Numbered from the stretch's first letter, positions 44,946 through 55,892 are shown. The stretch: DNA of 64,000 nt from Acidobacteriota bacterium (GCA_016196035.1 JACPYM010000064.1:1-64000); one strand, 5' to 3'. The notes: generated by a model not told the origin, from the letters alone. A program made the numbers and translations.

Positions 44946-47243
44946 ATGATAACCAGAGAATTACAAGCCACCCTGAACCTGGCCGCCAACGAGGCGATCA
45001 CACGGCGCCACGAGTTTTTAACGCTGGAGCATCTGCTCTTTGCCTTATTACACGACCGGCAAGGCGGCGAGATCATCCTCAATTGCGGCGGCAACCTCGA
45101 CGAGTTGCAGCAAGAGCTGGAAGTGTTCTTCGCCGAAAATCTGCACCCGTTGCCACTGGGCGTCGAACGCTTTCCCGAACAGACTGCCGCCTTTGAACGC
45201 GTGTTGGAGCGCGCGCTCTTTCAAGCGCAGTCATCCGGCCAAGAAAAGATTGACGCGGGCAACATCCTGGCCTCGCTCTATCTGGAAAATCATTCGCACG
45301 CGCTTTACCTGCTGGAAAAACAAGGCATCTCGCGGCTGGATATGCTGAATTACATCGCGCACGGCATCTCGAAACTCGACGCCGACGATGACGACCTGTT
45401 GGCGGAGGAGACTGACGATACCGACGAGCCGGATGCCATCTTGGGCAAACGCGACAGCCAGCCGCGGCACGGCAAAGACCCGCTCTCAGCCTTCACCGCC
45501 AACCTGACCGAACGCGCCGCGCAGGGCAAGATTGATCCGCTGATTGGCCGTCTGGCCGAACTCGAACGCACGATTCAAGTGCTCTGCCGCCGCCGCAAAA
45601 ACAATCCGCTTTATGTCGGCGATCCCGGCGTCGGCAAGACCGCCATTGCCGAGGGACTCGCGCTCAAGATTCACGAAAACGCCGTGCCCGACCCGATCAA
45701 AGGTTTTGAGGTTTACGCGCTGGACATGGGCGCGCTACTTGCCGGCACGCGCTATCGCGGCGATTTCGAGAATCGCCTGAAAGCCGTCATCCAGGCCTTG
45801 CAGGAAAAGCCCAACGTGATTTTGTTCATTGACGAAATCCACACCATCGTTGGCGCGGGCGCGACCAGCGGCGGTTCGATGGATGCCTCGAACATCCTGA
45901 AACCCGCGCTGGCCAACGGCGAAATGCGCTGCATCGGTTCGACCACGCACAGCGAATACAAGGCATCGTTTGAACGCGACCGCGCGCTGGCCCGCCGCTT
46001 CCAGATCATCGAAATTTCGCAACCGAGCATCGCCGATACGATCCAAATCCTGCGCGGCTTGAAAGGCCTTTACGAAACCGCGCACGGCATCCCCTACAGC
46101 GACGCGGCCATCACCGCCGCCGCCGAACTGTCGGCCAAATACATCAACGACCGTTACCTGCCCGACAAGGCGATTGATGTGATTGACGAGGTCGGCTCGG
46201 CGATGAAGCTAAAACCTGCCGCTGAACGGCCCGCGCTCATCACCGAACACGAAGTCGAACTGGTCGTCGCCAAGATGGCCAAGATTCCCCCCAAGACCGT
46301 CTCGACCAACGACAAACTGAAACTGCAAAACCTGGAAGGTGAATTGCGCGAGGTGCTTTACGGCCAGGATCACGCCATCACCAAACTGGTCAACGCCATC
46401 AAACTCTCGCGTTCGGGCCTGGGCCACCCCGACAAACCCGTCGGTTCGTTTCTGTTTTCCGGCCCGACGGGCGTGGGCAAAACCGAACTCGCCAAACAAC
46501 TGGCGCACGCGCTGGGCGTCGAATTCATTCGTTTTGACATGAGCGAATACCAGGAAGCGCACACCATCTCACGCCTGATCGGCGCGCCGCCGGGCTACGT
46601 CGGCTTTGATCAAGGCGGCCTGCTGACCGATGCGATTCGCAAAACGCCTTATGCCTTGCTGGTGATGGATGAGATCGAAAAGGCACACCCGGCGCTGTTT
46701 GATATTTTGTTGCAGGTGATGGATCACGCCACGCTGACCGACAACAATGGCAAGAAGGCCGACTTCCGCAATGTCATTCTGATCATGACGACCAACGCGG
46801 GCGCGCGTGATTTGAGCGGCAAACGCATGGGCTTCAAACAGGTCGAACAGACCGGCATCGGCGGCACCGGCAGCAAAGCCCAGGGCGCCATCGAACGCAC
46901 GTTTAGCCCCGAATTCCGCAATCGCCTCGACGCCTGGATCGCCTTTGAACCGCTAACCACCGAAGTCATCAAACAGGTCGTAGACAAATTCATCAACGAA
47001 TTGCGCTCGCAATTGATCGAGAAGAAGGTCGAGTTGGAACTAACCGATGCGGCGCGCGAGTGGCTGGCGACGAAGGGCTACGACAAACTTTACGGCGCTC
47101 GCCCCATGGCGCGGCTGATTCAGTCGAAGATCAAAGAGCCGTTGGCGAATGAAATTTTGTTTGGCGCGTTGGAGAAGGGCGGCAGGGTGATTGTGGATGA
47201 GAAGAACAAAGAGTTGGCGCTGGAATTCACCGCCGCAAGCTGA
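44946..47243 (+). CDS. clpA: ATP-dependent Clp protease ATP-binding subunit ClpA
   Basis: AAA+ unfoldase that feeds proteins to ClpP. The 765 residues match E. coli ClpA (758). The N-domain (1-145) has two Clp_N repeats, followed by an acidic linker (DDDDLLAEETDDTDEPD). AAA1 carries Walker A GDPGVGKT at about residue 226 and Walker B VILFIDEIHT. AAA2 carries GPTGVGKT near 505 and LLVMDEIEKAHP. There is no ClpB-type middle coiled coil. The co-encoded ClpS confirms ClpA rather than ClpC. clpP is not in the window. Confidence 0.97.
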   Translation: MITRELQATLNLAANEAITRRHEFLTLEHLLFALLHDRQGGEIILNCGGNLDELQQELEVFFAENLHPLPLGVERFPEQTAAFERVLERALFQAQSSGQEKIDAGNILASLYLENHSHALYLLEKQGISRLDMLNYIAHGISKLDADDDDLLAEETDDTDEPDAILGKRDSQPRHGKDPLSAFTANLTERAAQGKIDPLIGRLAELERTIQVLCRRRKNNPLYVGDPGVGKTAIAEGLALKIHENAVPDPIKGFEVYALDMGALLAGTRYRGDFENRLKAVIQALQEKPNVILFIDEIHTIVGAGATSGGSMDASNILKPALANGEMRCIGSTTHSEYKASFERDRALARRFQIIEISQPSIADTIQILRGLKGLYETAHGIPYSDAAITAAAELSAKYINDRYLPDKAIDVIDEVGSAMKLKPAAERPALITEHEVELVVAKMAKIPPKTVSTNDKLKLQNLEGELREVLYGQDHAITKLVNAIKLSRSGLGHPDKPVGSFLFSGPTGVGKTELAKQLAHALGVEFIRFDMSEYQEAHTISRLIGAPPGYVGFDQGGLLTDAIRKTPYALLVMDEIEKAHPALFDILLQVMDHATLTDNNGKKADFRNVILIMTTNAGARDLSGKRMGFKQVEQTGIGGTGSKAQGAIERTFSPEFRNRLDAWIAFEPLTTEVIKQVVDKFINELRSQLIEKKVELELTDAAREWLATKGYDKLYGARPMARLIQSKIKEPLANEILFGALEKGGRVIVDEKNKELALEFTAAS

Positions 47244-47254
47244 AAGGTCAAACA

Positions 47255-47839
47255 ATGGCTGCCGAACTAAAACTAATTAGCCCAGAAGAATACTTGGCGT
47301 GCGAACGTGTGGCCGAATACAAAAGCGAGTATGTCAACGGCCATATCTTGGCGATGGCGGGCGGCAGCAAACGACACAATCGCGTGGCCGGCAGCGTTTT
47401 CGGTGAACTGTACATCCTGTTCAAAGACACACAGTGCGAAGTCTTCAACAGCGATATGAAAGTGCGGGTGTCGAGTTCAATGAAGTTTCACTACCCCGAT
47501 GTCTCAGCGGTTTGCGGTGAAGCCAAATTCGCCGACGATGAAGAAGATGTGCTGCTCAACCCGCAATTGATTGTCGAAGTACTCTCACCGCGTACTTCTG
47601 CCTACGATCGCGGCAAGAAGTTTCAGTACTACCAGGAAATTTCTTCCTTCCGCGAATACCTCTTGATCGCGCAAGATGAGCCAGTCGTCGAACGCTATGT
47701 TAAACAAGCCGACGGCAACTGGCTGTACACCAAAATCGCCGGACTCGAAAATAGCGTCGAATTGCTCACGCTCAACTGCCGCATCGCACTACGCGACATT
47801 TACGCCAAGGTCGAGTGGCCCGCTCCCTCAGAAACTTAA
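47255..47839 (+). CDS. Uma2-family endonuclease-fold protein
   Basis: 194 residues of the Uma2 (PF05685, DUF820) family with a PD-(D/E)XK nuclease-type fold. Motifs: SPEEYLA start, EYVNGHILAMAGGSKRHNRVAG (D/E-G and H), YPDVSAVCGE and LLNPQLIVEVLSPRTSAYDRGKKFQYYQ, containing the E-V-L-S and K/Q catalytic-type positions. The family's biological role is unknown. It lies 11 nt after clpA with AAAGG upstream, so it may be co-transcribed. Its 3' end overlaps the convergent TonB receptor by 12 nt. Confidence 0.93.
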   Translation: MAAELKLISPEEYLACERVAEYKSEYVNGHILAMAGGSKRHNRVAGSVFGELYILFKDTQCEVFNSDMKVRVSSSMKFHYPDVSAVCGEAKFADDEEDVLLNPQLIVEVLSPRTSAYDRGKKFQYYQEISSFREYLLIAQDEPVVERYVKQADGNWLYTKIAGLENSVELLTLNCRIALRDIYAKVEWPAPSET

Positions 47840-50401
47840 GCTCACCCCAAACTGCATCCGCCGCACGGGCCGCGCCGCCACGGCTTGCCCAAAGAACGGC
47901 GAACTCTGATTCCCGACAAAGCCCGCGTAATTCACCCGATTGAACACATTGAAGGCATCCACTTTGACCGCCAGCGTCGGGCCGTCGTCTTTCTTCCCTT
48001 TAACCAAACCGAATTCACGCCCCCAACGCAGATCGAGTTGCGCGTAACCCGGCCCTTGCAGCGTGTTGCGTCCGACGCCCGCCGGACGATCCAGCGCGAA
48101 GCTGTCTTTGTTATTGTCCTCACCGGTCGTCAAACTGTAAGGCGCGCCAGTATTGAGCGTGAGCGCGACGCCCAGATCAAAATAAGCGCGCGCCTTCAAG
48201 GTGCCCGTCATAACGAAGCGTTGCCGCGTGTCGAAATCGGCGCGGCCCCATTCGCCGCGCAGGTCGTAACTGTTCGCCGGGAACCACGCCACGCCGCCCG
48301 TGTCGTTGCGGGCGCGCCCCAGCGCGTATTGCACAATGCCGTTGAAATACTTGTTGACCTTACCGCGCAAGGCGATTTCGAGCGCATGGCTGTTCGAGCG
48401 CCCGGCGGCTTCGATCTGGCGCGTGACGGAAAAGTTGGGATTCGGACGCAGCGTAGACGGCGGCGCAAGCGGGGCGTTGACATCGCGCGAACGGAACAGA
48501 TCAAAGCCGCGCGTGCCGACGTAATTGACCGCCAGCGTCAGTCCCTTTTGCAATTGCCGCTCGACGCCGATGCCATATTGCAACGTGTGGGGAATGACGA
48601 CTTGCGGGTCGAGGCGCACCACACTGACCGGTTGCGCGGCGAGCGTTTGCCCATTGCTCAGCGGATTCGGAAAGCCCGGATTGGGGATCACAAAGCGCCG
48701 CAGGGTTTGCCCATCAAAACGCAAGAAATCCGAAATCGGTTGCGGCCCCGTGCGGTCGTAAAAGATGCCCGCGCCGCCGCGCACCACCGTCTTGCGCGCT
48801 TTGCCCGGCGCATACGCAAAGCCGAAACGCGGCGCGAAATTGTTGTGATCGTGGAAATAATTTTGCCAGTCGTAACGCAAGCCCACGGCGATGTTCAGCG
48901 CGGGCCGCACGCGAAATTCATCCTGCACGAAGCCGCTCACGACGGCCTCCAAAAAATGCAATTCGGTGCGGCCTTGTTGCTGAATGAAGTTGTAGGGGCG
49001 TTGGGCTTGATAATCGGCCAGCGAAGCAAAATAGAACGTGCCGAGTTGGTTGGTGCGGTCAAAGACGCCGCGCCAACTGATGTCGGGGATCTGCACCCCT
49101 GTTTTGATGAAGTGTTTGCCAGACTGATAAGACAAGGTTTCGACCCATTCGCCGTGCGATTCGCTGCGCGTGAAATCAGCCTGTGCGCCGCCGCTGGTAA
49201 AGGCCTCCTGCACGATGACGCGCGGCGCCTGGTTCTGGCTGACGACCGGCGAGTTGTAATGCCCGACCAGCAGATAGAGTTGATGCACCAGCTTGGGCGA
49301 AAGGGTCGTGTTGAAGTTCACGCGCACTTCGTCTTCGCGGAAGAGCGAATTGGTGGCGACTGCGGGCAGGTTGAAGCCGCCGATGCCCTGGTTATGTGAG
49401 TTGCGGCCTTCAAACGAATAGTGGAGCGAAGCCGTCGTGCGCTCGCTCATCTGCCGCGTCAGCCGCAACGCAAATTCGGTTTGATGAGTTGGCGTCGGCA
49501 CATTCTGGCGCAATTCGCCGCTGGGCGTGCGCGCAAAGATGACCGCTTGCTGATCCTGTTCGTCGCGTTCGGCGGTGAGCAGGAATGAGAACGGATGCTT
49601 TTTATCTTTGCTGAATGGGCTGACCGGGCCGGTGAAATTGCCTTCGTACATGCGCCGCTGTTCAGCCGCGCGCGTCAACGCAAACGGATCGCGGGCATTC
49701 GTGCGCGCATCGCGGAACGTCCAGTTGAATTCGCCGTGAAATTGCGGCGTGCCGGGTTTGGTGGTGACTTCGATGCGGCCCCGCCCCGGACGCGCGTATT
49801 CGGCGGAGTAGGGGTTGCTGTTGATCTTGATCTCTTGAATCGCCGAGGACGTGACGCCCGCTTTCTTGACCTCCATGCCGTCCACGATCAAGGTCACGCC
49901 GCCCGTGCCGATGGCGCCCGCATCCAAAAAGCGCGCGGCCATGCCGATCACATCCTGATCGAAAGCCGGCAGCCGCTTGAGCAGTTCGCGGTCAACTGCG
50001 ACGGTGTCCTGGTTGTTGCCGGTGTCGGTGTTGACCTGTGCGGCGGCGGCTTCGACGGTGACATCCTGTTGCAATTCGGCGACGGGCAGCACAATGCGCA
50101 AAGGCGCGGGCGGTCGCGCGCCCAGGCTGACAGGAATCGTTGCCAGCTTGAAGCCTTCGCGTTCGACCTTGATCTCGTAAGCGCCCGCCGCAAGTTTGTC
50201 GAAGCGGAACGCGCCATTCGCATCGGTCGTCACAGTCTGTTTGCGCTGGTCGCTGGTATTGGACAGCGTCACGCGCGCCTTGGGCAAGGCAGCTTCGTTT
50301 TGGTCGAACACGAAACCGCTGATGGACGCTGTGGTTTGCGCCTGTGCGGTCAACAGCAACAGGCTGAGCAACGTGCCCAGCAAAAGCGTGCGGTACAACA
50401 T
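47828..50401 (-). CDS. TonB-dependent receptor with carboxypeptidase-regulatory domain (Oar-like)
   Basis: Outer-membrane protein, 857 residues. Signal peptide at 1-22 (AQA), then a carboxypeptidase-regulatory-like beta domain (about 25-105: SISGFVFDQNEAALPKARVTLSN), a plug (about 120-215) and a barrel ending RRMQFGVSLSF with a C-terminal Phe. Acidobacteria have many such receptors; the ligand is unknown. The start at 50401 has AGAGGG upstream. The next gene upstream on the same strand (YVTN protein) is 13 nt away, so they form a pair. Confidence 0.92.
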   Translation of the reverse strand: MLYRTLLLGTLLSLLLLTAQAQTTASISGFVFDQNEAALPKARVTLSNTSDQRKQTVTTDANGAFRFDKLAAGAYEIKVEREGFKLATIPVSLGARPPAPLRIVLPVAELQQDVTVEAAAAQVNTDTGNNQDTVAVDRELLKRLPAFDQDVIGMAARFLDAGAIGTGGVTLIVDGMEVKKAGVTSSAIQEIKINSNPYSAEYARPGRGRIEVTTKPGTPQFHGEFNWTFRDARTNARDPFALTRAAEQRRMYEGNFTGPVSPFSKDKKHPFSFLLTAERDEQDQQAVIFARTPSGELRQNVPTPTHQTEFALRLTRQMSERTTASLHYSFEGRNSHNQGIGGFNLPAVATNSLFREDEVRVNFNTTLSPKLVHQLYLLVGHYNSPVVSQNQAPRVIVQEAFTSGGAQADFTRSESHGEWVETLSYQSGKHFIKTGVQIPDISWRGVFDRTNQLGTFYFASLADYQAQRPYNFIQQQGRTELHFLEAVVSGFVQDEFRVRPALNIAVGLRYDWQNYFHDHNNFAPRFGFAYAPGKARKTVVRGGAGIFYDRTGPQPISDFLRFDGQTLRRFVIPNPGFPNPLSNGQTLAAQPVSVVRLDPQVVIPHTLQYGIGVERQLQKGLTLAVNYVGTRGFDLFRSRDVNAPLAPPSTLRPNPNFSVTRQIEAAGRSNSHALEIALRGKVNKYFNGIVQYALGRARNDTGGVAWFPANSYDLRGEWGRADFDTRQRFVMTGTLKARAYFDLGVALTLNTGAPYSLTTGEDNNKDSFALDRPAGVGRNTLQGPGYAQLDLRWGREFGLVKGKKDDGPTLAVKVDAFNVFNRVNYAGFVGNQSSPFFGQAVAARPVRRMQFGVSLSF

Positions 50402-50414
50402 AAACCCTCTTTTT

Positions 50415-51434
50415 TTACTTCTCCAACACCAACACCATGAAGCTGCCGGGTACGGCGGCGGGGCGTCCGCCGCCGGTGGCTGGGGCAAATTCAGCCGTTG
50501 GGAGATACAGCCGATGCGTCTTGGGATCGCAAGTCATCGTGCGCGCGCCGCGTTGTGTCGGGATGTTTTCCGCTGCGAATTTGCCCGGCGCGGTTTCGCG
50601 CACGACCGTCAGCGTGCCGTCGCCGCCGTTGGAACTGAAGGCCAGGCCCGTGCCCGGATCAAAGGCCGCCCCGTCCGTGCCCGCGCCGATGGGCACGTCG
50701 GCCAGCACCTTGCCGTTGTCGGCATTCATCACAATCATCTTTTTGTTTTCGCAAACCGCATAGAGCCGCCGCTTCTTGGCATCCAGCGCCAAACCGCTGG
50801 GCGCTTCGCCGGGCGCAAGCGGCCAGCGTGACTTGATCGTCAGCGTCTTGGCATCAATCACGGCGATTTCGCTCTTGTCATCAATGTTGACGAAGACGGT
50901 ACCGTTGCCGTCGGTCTGTGCAAATTCAGGCCGCCCGCCGAGCATGACCGTCTTGATGACTTCGCCTTTGGCCGCGTCAATCACCGTGGTGCTGGCTTCG
51001 GCGGCGGCGCGGGTGCGGTTAAAGGTAAAGACGCGCTTGGTCACCGGTTCGTAAAGAATCGCGTCGGGGTTGCCGCCGGTTTTCGCGGTACCCAGCACGG
51101 CCAGCGTTTGCAAATCAAAAATCGTGACCGTCGCATCGCGGCCATTGCTGGTGAAGCCGCGCTTGAGGTCGGGCGCAAGGGCGATGCCGTGCACCCCGTT
51201 CGTGTTGGGAATCTCGCCGACGGCTTTGCCCGTGGTGACATCCACGACAATGACTTTGGTGGCGTGCGAGACATACAAGCGCTGCGCAGCGCTATCTACC
51301 GCCAGATAGTCCCAGCCGCCTTCGCCGCCGAGCGTGATCTTGTTGACGACGTGATAGCCGGAGCCTTGTGCATAGACGACGCAGGGCAACAGCAGCGCAA
51401 GCGTAACGAAAATAAGCTGACTGATCTTTTTCAT
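50415..51434 (-). CDS. Secreted YVTN-type beta-propeller protein
   Basis: 339 residues. Signal peptide 1-22 (VYA). Seven propeller blades follow with the YVTN pattern (RLYVSHATKVIVVDVTTGKAVGEIP, GFTSNGRDATVTIFDLQT, RVFTFNRTRAAA and so on) up to the end. Such proteins are commonly extracytoplasmic and bind ligands or partner proteins. No metal ligand pattern is clear. It lies directly before the TonB receptor gene and could supply or bind its ligand (inference). Confidence 0.88.
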   Translation of the reverse strand: MKKISQLIFVTLALLLPCVVYAQGSGYHVVNKITLGGEGGWDYLAVDSAAQRLYVSHATKVIVVDVTTGKAVGEIPNTNGVHGIALAPDLKRGFTSNGRDATVTIFDLQTLAVLGTAKTGGNPDAILYEPVTKRVFTFNRTRAAAEASTTVIDAAKGEVIKTVMLGGRPEFAQTDGNGTVFVNIDDKSEIAVIDAKTLTIKSRWPLAPGEAPSGLALDAKKRRLYAVCENKKMIVMNADNGKVLADVPIGAGTDGAAFDPGTGLAFSSNGGDGTLTVVRETAPGKFAAENIPTQRGARTMTCDPKTHRLYLPTAEFAPATGGGRPAAVPGSFMVLVLEK

Positions 51435-51464
51435 ATCGAACCTCGCAATTGAAACAATGCTTGA

Positions 51465-51935
51465 TTATTTGGCGATAGGCTGCCCTTCCGGGCTAACCTT
51501 GATCTCGCCAAGTTTCCCCAGCCTTCTGACCTGGGCCTCATAAAATTCGAGTTTGCCGTCTTTGGTGACCGCTTCGACGCGCACGATGCGGCCTTTACCC
51601 GCCTGTTTGACAATGGCGTCTTTGACGGCGGGCGGCAACGCGGTGAGCGCCATTTGTTCCTCGATTTCGATGACTTTGCCGTCGGCGTCAATCAGCAAAT
51701 CGCGCGTCTGACCGTTGCTGATGGTTTCGAGTTCATAGACGGTCTTGCCTTGCTCTAATTCCTTTGAGAGGCCGCGCACCTTGGCGCCTTTACTTTGCTC
51801 CTTAACCGTTTGTTGAACTGCCGGTGGCAGATTTCTCATTTGCACGCGTTGTTCCTGCGCTGGGGTTGGTCTGCTGCCAACAAACAGAGCGGCCAACATG
51901 AGCGCGAGCGTGAAGGCGAATTTATTGTGTTGCAT
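51465..51935 (-). CDS. Secreted PepSY-like protein
   Basis: 156 residues. Signal peptide 1-26 (TPAQE). Two repeats follow of a PepSY-like module (about 32-95 and 97-150): LPPAVQQTVKEQSKGAKVRGLSKELEQGKTVYELE in outline, then LPPAVKDAIVKQAGKGRIVRVEAVTKDGKLEFYEAQV. The family often inhibits or senses periplasmic proteases or binds ligands. It lies 30 nt upstream of the YVTN gene on the same strand; the three genes to the TonB receptor form a likely operon. Confidence 0.83.
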   Translation of the reverse strand: MQHNKFAFTLALMLAALFVGSRPTPAQEQRVQMRNLPPAVQQTVKEQSKGAKVRGLSKELEQGKTVYELETISNGQTRDLLIDADGKVIEIEEQMALTALPPAVKDAIVKQAGKGRIVRVEAVTKDGKLEFYEAQVRRLGKLGEIKVSPEGQPIAK

Positions 51936-51980
51936 GGAATCCTCTGGTTACGAACATTGGGGGTTGAGCAGCTTCAGGGT

Positions 51981-52071
51981 TACGGTACCGCGCGCGTCAG
52001 CAAGCAGTGCATCAACAGTGGCGCATGGGGTCAATGTCAGACTGCCGCTTGCTGACGCGCGCGGTACCGTA
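51981..52071. repeat. Palindromic repeat element, family A copy 2
   Basis: Perfect 25-bp arms (51981-52005 and 52047-52071) around a 41-nt centre. The arm TACGGTACCGCGCGCGTCAGC shares its core with the element at 14050-14145, differing by one base in the AGCAAGC flank; the centres differ. Confidence 0.9.
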
Positions 52072-52110
52072 CCGGCGTTACATACTTCCATAAACGAAAT
52101 TGCAACCGGT

Positions 52111-55100
52111 TTACAGCCCGCGTTTGCGCAGTAAATAAAACAGCACGGGCGTCACCAGTAAGGACAATGCCAATGAAACGGTTACACCGCCGATCACGGC
52201 AATCGCCAGCGGTTGCAGCAACTGCGAACCGGAACCGATGCCGACCGCCAGCGGCAACATGCCAAAGATCGTCGCCAGCGCCGTCATCAAGATCGGACGC
52301 AAGCGCCGCCGCGCCGCGTAATAAATGGCGTCGCGCAATTCCAGTCCCTGCGCAGTGAAGTGTTGTTCAGAGTCGAGCATCAGGATGCCGTTTTTGTGCA
52401 CGATGCCGATGACCATGATCGCGCCCATAAACGACGAAATGTTGAGCGTCTGTTTGGTCAGCCACAGCGCCAGCAACGCGCCGAAGCCGCACAGGATCGT
52501 GGCAATCAAAATCGCAATCGGGTGCGAGAACGAACGAAACTCAAACACCAGAATGATGAAGATCAACAGGATCGAACCGAGCAGCACCATCGTCAGGCCG
52601 CGAAACGATTCCTGCTGAATCACGTAAAGCCCCCCGTATTCGATCTGCGTGCCGGGCGGTAGCGGGACTTCTTTCGCCAGCCGCAGCTTGATCTCGTCCA
52701 TTGCCGAGACGAGGTCGCGGCCTTCGAGTTGGGCCGTGACCGAAGAGAAGTTGCGCAAATTGTCGCGCCGGATTTCATAGCTTGTCTCTTCGGTTTCAAC
52801 GTCCGCGATGGAAGCGAGCGGCACGCTGTGGCCGCTGGGCGAAGTCAGCAGCAGGCTTTTAAGTTTGTCGTTGGTGGAGCGATATTCCGCCGGATAGCGC
52901 ACGCGAATCGGAATCAGACGGTTGTCGCGGATGACGTTGGAAGCGACTTCGCCATCCAGAATGCCCGCTTGCAAATCGAGCACGTCCTGCGCGCTGAACC
53001 CGGCCAGCGCGGCCTTTTCCAGGTTCACTCTGAAATTGTGCGCCGGGCCGATGGCGGTGGTGCGGTCTTCCACATCCACGACGCCCCTGACGCTTTTCTT
53101 TTCCAGCCATTCGGCAATCTGGCCGGCGACCTCGCGATAAACTTTGTCATCGGGATGAAAGACTTTGATTTCGATGGGCTGCGGCGTTTGGGCGAGGTCG
53201 CCGATCATGTCTTCGATGATGTGAATGAACTCGAATTCGAGCACCGGCTCCTTCTCTTTGATCTTGTCGCGCACCTCTTCGATCACTTCTTCAGACTCGC
53301 GTTTGCGGTCGCGTTTGAGCCGCACGAGAAAGTCGCCCGTGTTCGGTTCGGTAATGAGCGGGCCGAGTTCCGCGCCCGTGCGGCGCGAATAGCCCGCCAC
53401 TTCGGGGGCTTCTTTCAAAAACTCTTCGACGTGACGCAAGACGCGGTCGGTTTCGGTCAGCGAAGTGCCGGCGGGCATTTTGTAATCCAACACGAACGCG
53501 CCTTCATCCACTTCGGGCAAAAAGCCGCTGCCCAATTGAAAATAGATAAACACCGAAGCCGCCAGTACGCCCAACGATGCCAGCACCATCAACCCGGCGT
53601 GCGCGAGCGACCACTGCAGAGCCTTTTCATAGCGTGCCGTCAACCCGCGCATGATCCGGCCTTCGCCCGCCTGTTCGGCCTCCTCGATGTTGCTAGCGGC
53701 TTGCACCGTGCGGGCTTTGAAAAACAGGCGCGCCAAGACCGGCGTCAGGAAGATCGCCAGAAAGAGCGACGCCAGCAACGCCGTGACCAGCGAGAGCGCC
53801 AACGCACGAAAGAAAATCGCTGTGATGCCGCCCAAGAAAATCAGCGGCACGAACACCACAATCGGTGTCAGGGTCGAGCCAATCAGCGCGGGTGTGAGTT
53901 CGATGATGGCACTCCGGGCGGCTGCGCGCGGCGGCTGGCCGAGCGAGAGATGCACGATGATGTTTTCAACCATCACGATGGCGTCATCAATGACGACGCC
54001 AATGCAGGCCGCGATGCCGCCAAGCGTCATCACGTTAAAGCTCATGTTGAAGAGCTTCATAAAAATGATGGCGATCAACACGGCAATCGGAATCACCAGC
54101 CCAGCGACCAACGTTGTGCGCCAGCTTTTCAAGAAACCGATCAAGACGACAATCGCCAGCCCCAAGCCAATCAGGATGCTATCGGTCACGCTGCTGATCG
54201 AATCGCGCACGTTGAACGATTGATCGTAAAAGATGCCGAGTTGAATGTCGGGCGGCAACGTCTTGCGAATGTCGTCGAGTTCGCGATTCACCGCCGCCGC
54301 CGTCTCGACGACGTTGCCGTCAGGTTGTGAATGCACGTTGACGAGCGTAGCCGGGCGGCCATCGGCCGTGACGACAACGTAATTCGGTCGTTCGCCATTC
54401 ACCACCCTCGCCAGGTTTTTGATGTAAACCGGCGTGCCTTTGACGACATCCACGACGACGTCTTCGATTTGCTCTTTGCTTTTGAGCTGACCGGTAACGG
54501 TGGTCAGATAGAGTTTGTAATTTTCCTCGACCAGCCCGCCCGCGCCGATGAGATTGGTTTTGCGGATGGCGTCGGCGACTTTGGTGAGCGGAATGCCGTA
54601 ACTGTTGAGCTTTTCTGGCTCGACGAGCACGTGATATTCGGGCGGCTTCCCGCCGGTGATGCGCGCTTCGGCCACGCCGGAAAGGCGAAAGAGGCGCGGC
54701 GCGATTTGGTTGTAAGCCAGATCGTAAAGTTCCGCCTGCGAGCGTTTCGGCGAAGTCAGGCTGAAACCCAGCATCGGGAACGCAAAGAACGTCAGCCGGT
54801 TGATGTCGAAGCGCGTGCCCGGTGGCAGGCTCGGTTCGATCTGCGCGATCTTGCCTTGCATTAGGTGCAAGGCGTTGAGAATGTCTACGTCCCAGCGAAA
54901 GATGACGCTGATTTCAGACGAGCCGCGCCCGGTGACGGAGCGCACATCGGTGATGCCGGGTACGCTGCGAATGGCTTCTTCGAGCGGGCGCGTGACGGTC
55001 AGCATCTGCACGTCAACCGGTTGAATGCCGTTGTCCACCAGGATGACGATGCGCGGAAAATCGGTTTCAGGAAAGAGCGATATCGGCAGGCGAAAAGTGA

Positions 55101-55188
55101 ACAGCAAACCCGCGCAGGCAAGGCTGAGAAAGATCAGCACCAGCGCGCGGCCGTGCGCGTCTACGAATTGGGCGAGACTTGCAGTCAT
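52111..55188 (-). CDS. Efflux RND transporter permease subunit (AcrB family)
   Basis: Inner-membrane proton-driven pump, 1025 residues, 12 predicted transmembrane helices with two large periplasmic loops (about 40-340 and 560-870). Proton-relay aspartates are in the TM4 motif [14 protein letters not shown], with the DD seen in drug-type (HAE) pumps rather than the DG of metal pumps. The N-terminus lacks the usual MIxxFIxRP but has [11 protein letters not shown]. The start overlaps the stop of the upstream Uma2 gene (ATGA at 55185). Last gene of a four-gene operon. Substrate unknown. Confidence 0.95.
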   Translation of the reverse strand: MTASLAQFVDAHGRALVLIFLSLACAGLLFTFRLPISLFPETDFPRIVILVDNGIQPVDVQMLTVTRPLEEAIRSVPGITDVRSVTGRGSSEISVIFRWDVDILNALHLMQGKIAQIEPSLPPGTRFDINRLTFFAFPMLGFSLTSPKRSQAELYDLAYNQIAPRLFRLSGVAEARITGGKPPEYHVLVEPEKLNSYGIPLTKVADAIRKTNLIGAGGLVEENYKLYLTTVTGQLKSKEQIEDVVVDVVKGTPVYIKNLARVVNGERPNYVVVTADGRPATLVNVHSQPDGNVVETAAAVNRELDDIRKTLPPDIQLGIFYDQSFNVRDSISSVTDSILIGLGLAIVVLIGFLKSWRTTLVAGLVIPIAVLIAIIFMKLFNMSFNVMTLGGIAACIGVVIDDAIVMVENIIVHLSLGQPPRAAARSAIIELTPALIGSTLTPIVVFVPLIFLGGITAIFFRALALSLVTALLASLFLAIFLTPVLARLFFKARTVQAASNIEEAEQAGEGRIMRGLTARYEKALQWSLAHAGLMVLASLGVLAASVFIYFQLGSGFLPEVDEGAFVLDYKMPAGTSLTETDRVLRHVEEFLKEAPEVAGYSRRTGAELGPLITEPNTGDFLVRLKRDRKRESEEVIEEVRDKIKEKEPVLEFEFIHIIEDMIGDLAQTPQPIEIKVFHPDDKVYREVAGQIAEWLEKKSVRGVVDVEDRTTAIGPAHNFRVNLEKAALAGFSAQDVLDLQAGILDGEVASNVIRDNRLIPIRVRYPAEYRSTNDKLKSLLLTSPSGHSVPLASIADVETEETSYEIRRDNLRNFSSVTAQLEGRDLVSAMDEIKLRLAKEVPLPPGTQIEYGGLYVIQQESFRGLTMVLLGSILLIFIILVFEFRSFSHPIAILIATILCGFGALLALWLTKQTLNISSFMGAIMVIGIVHKNGILMLDSEQHFTAQGLELRDAIYYAARRRLRPILMTALATIFGMLPLAVGIGSGSQLLQPLAIAVIGGVTVSLALSLLVTPVLFYLLRKRGL

Positions 55189-55847
55189 AGGGTGTCAGGC
55201 AACTCTGTGTCCGGTAACTCTTCGCTTGGGTCTTCAGGTTCAGGTGGAAAAACGACGCGGTTATAAACATCCGTCAGCCGCAGCGTGCAGGCAATCGAGT
55301 TTAGTTGCAGGCTCGCCTCCAGCCCCGCCGTGCGCCGGTAGAGCCAAGCGCCATCCGTCTGGCGCTCGAAATGTTCGAGCAGCGGTTTGGCCTGCGAGAC
55401 CAGGACGTAATCGGTTAAAGACGGCAGCCATAATTGATACCGCTCCCACTTCTCGCCGCGATCAAAGGCCTCGGTGGCCGGCGAGAGCACCTCGATGATG
55501 ACGGTTGGGTTGAGCAGTACATCGCGGAAATTATCGTGATGTTTCAACTCGCCGCAGGCCACCAACAGGTCGGGGTATGAATAAAACCCTTTCAAGGAAG
55601 CGTGCGGCTTGGGCACAGGGCCGCTGCGCACCTTCGTGTCTTTTGAAAAGGCTTCGCAAGGCGTGTCCAGCAGTTGGTTGTAAAGTTGTCCGGTGAGATT
55701 GATGCAGATCCTGCCGTGTTCGGGACTCTCGCCCGCCAGCTTGTAAATCACCCCGTCCAGATATTCGTGGCGCTCTTCGGCCTCGCGTTCGAGCGCCAGA
55801 TATTCTTCTTCGGAAATCAAAGGTTGCAGCATTCGTTGTGGCGTCAT
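55185..55847 (-). CDS. Uma2-family protein inside the RND efflux operon
   Basis: 220 residues, DUF820/Uma2 fold: [38 protein letters not shown], the [11 protein letters not shown] strand and [28 protein letters not shown] with E-V-L-S and the following Lys-x-x-x-Tyr-Gln. GGAGG lies 9 nt before the ATG at 55847. It sits 45 nt after the periplasmic adaptor gene and is coupled by ATGA to the pump gene. The acidic Pro/Glu-rich C-terminus ([19 protein letters not shown]) is unlike the other two copies in this window. Its role in the pump operon is unknown. Confidence 0.92.
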   Translation of the reverse strand: MTPQRMLQPLISEEEYLALEREAEERHEYLDGVIYKLAGESPEHGRICINLTGQLYNQLLDTPCEAFSKDTKVRSGPVPKPHASLKGFYSYPDLLVACGELKHHDNFRDVLLNPTVIIEVLSPATEAFDRGEKWERYQLWLPSLTDYVLVSQAKPLLEHFERQTDGAWLYRRTAGLEASLQLNSIACTLRLTDVYNRVVFPPEPEDPSEELPDTELPDTL

Positions 55848-55892
55848 AAGTTTTTCCTCCGCGCGCATTCTCGCTTATGCGTGCGTCATGCG

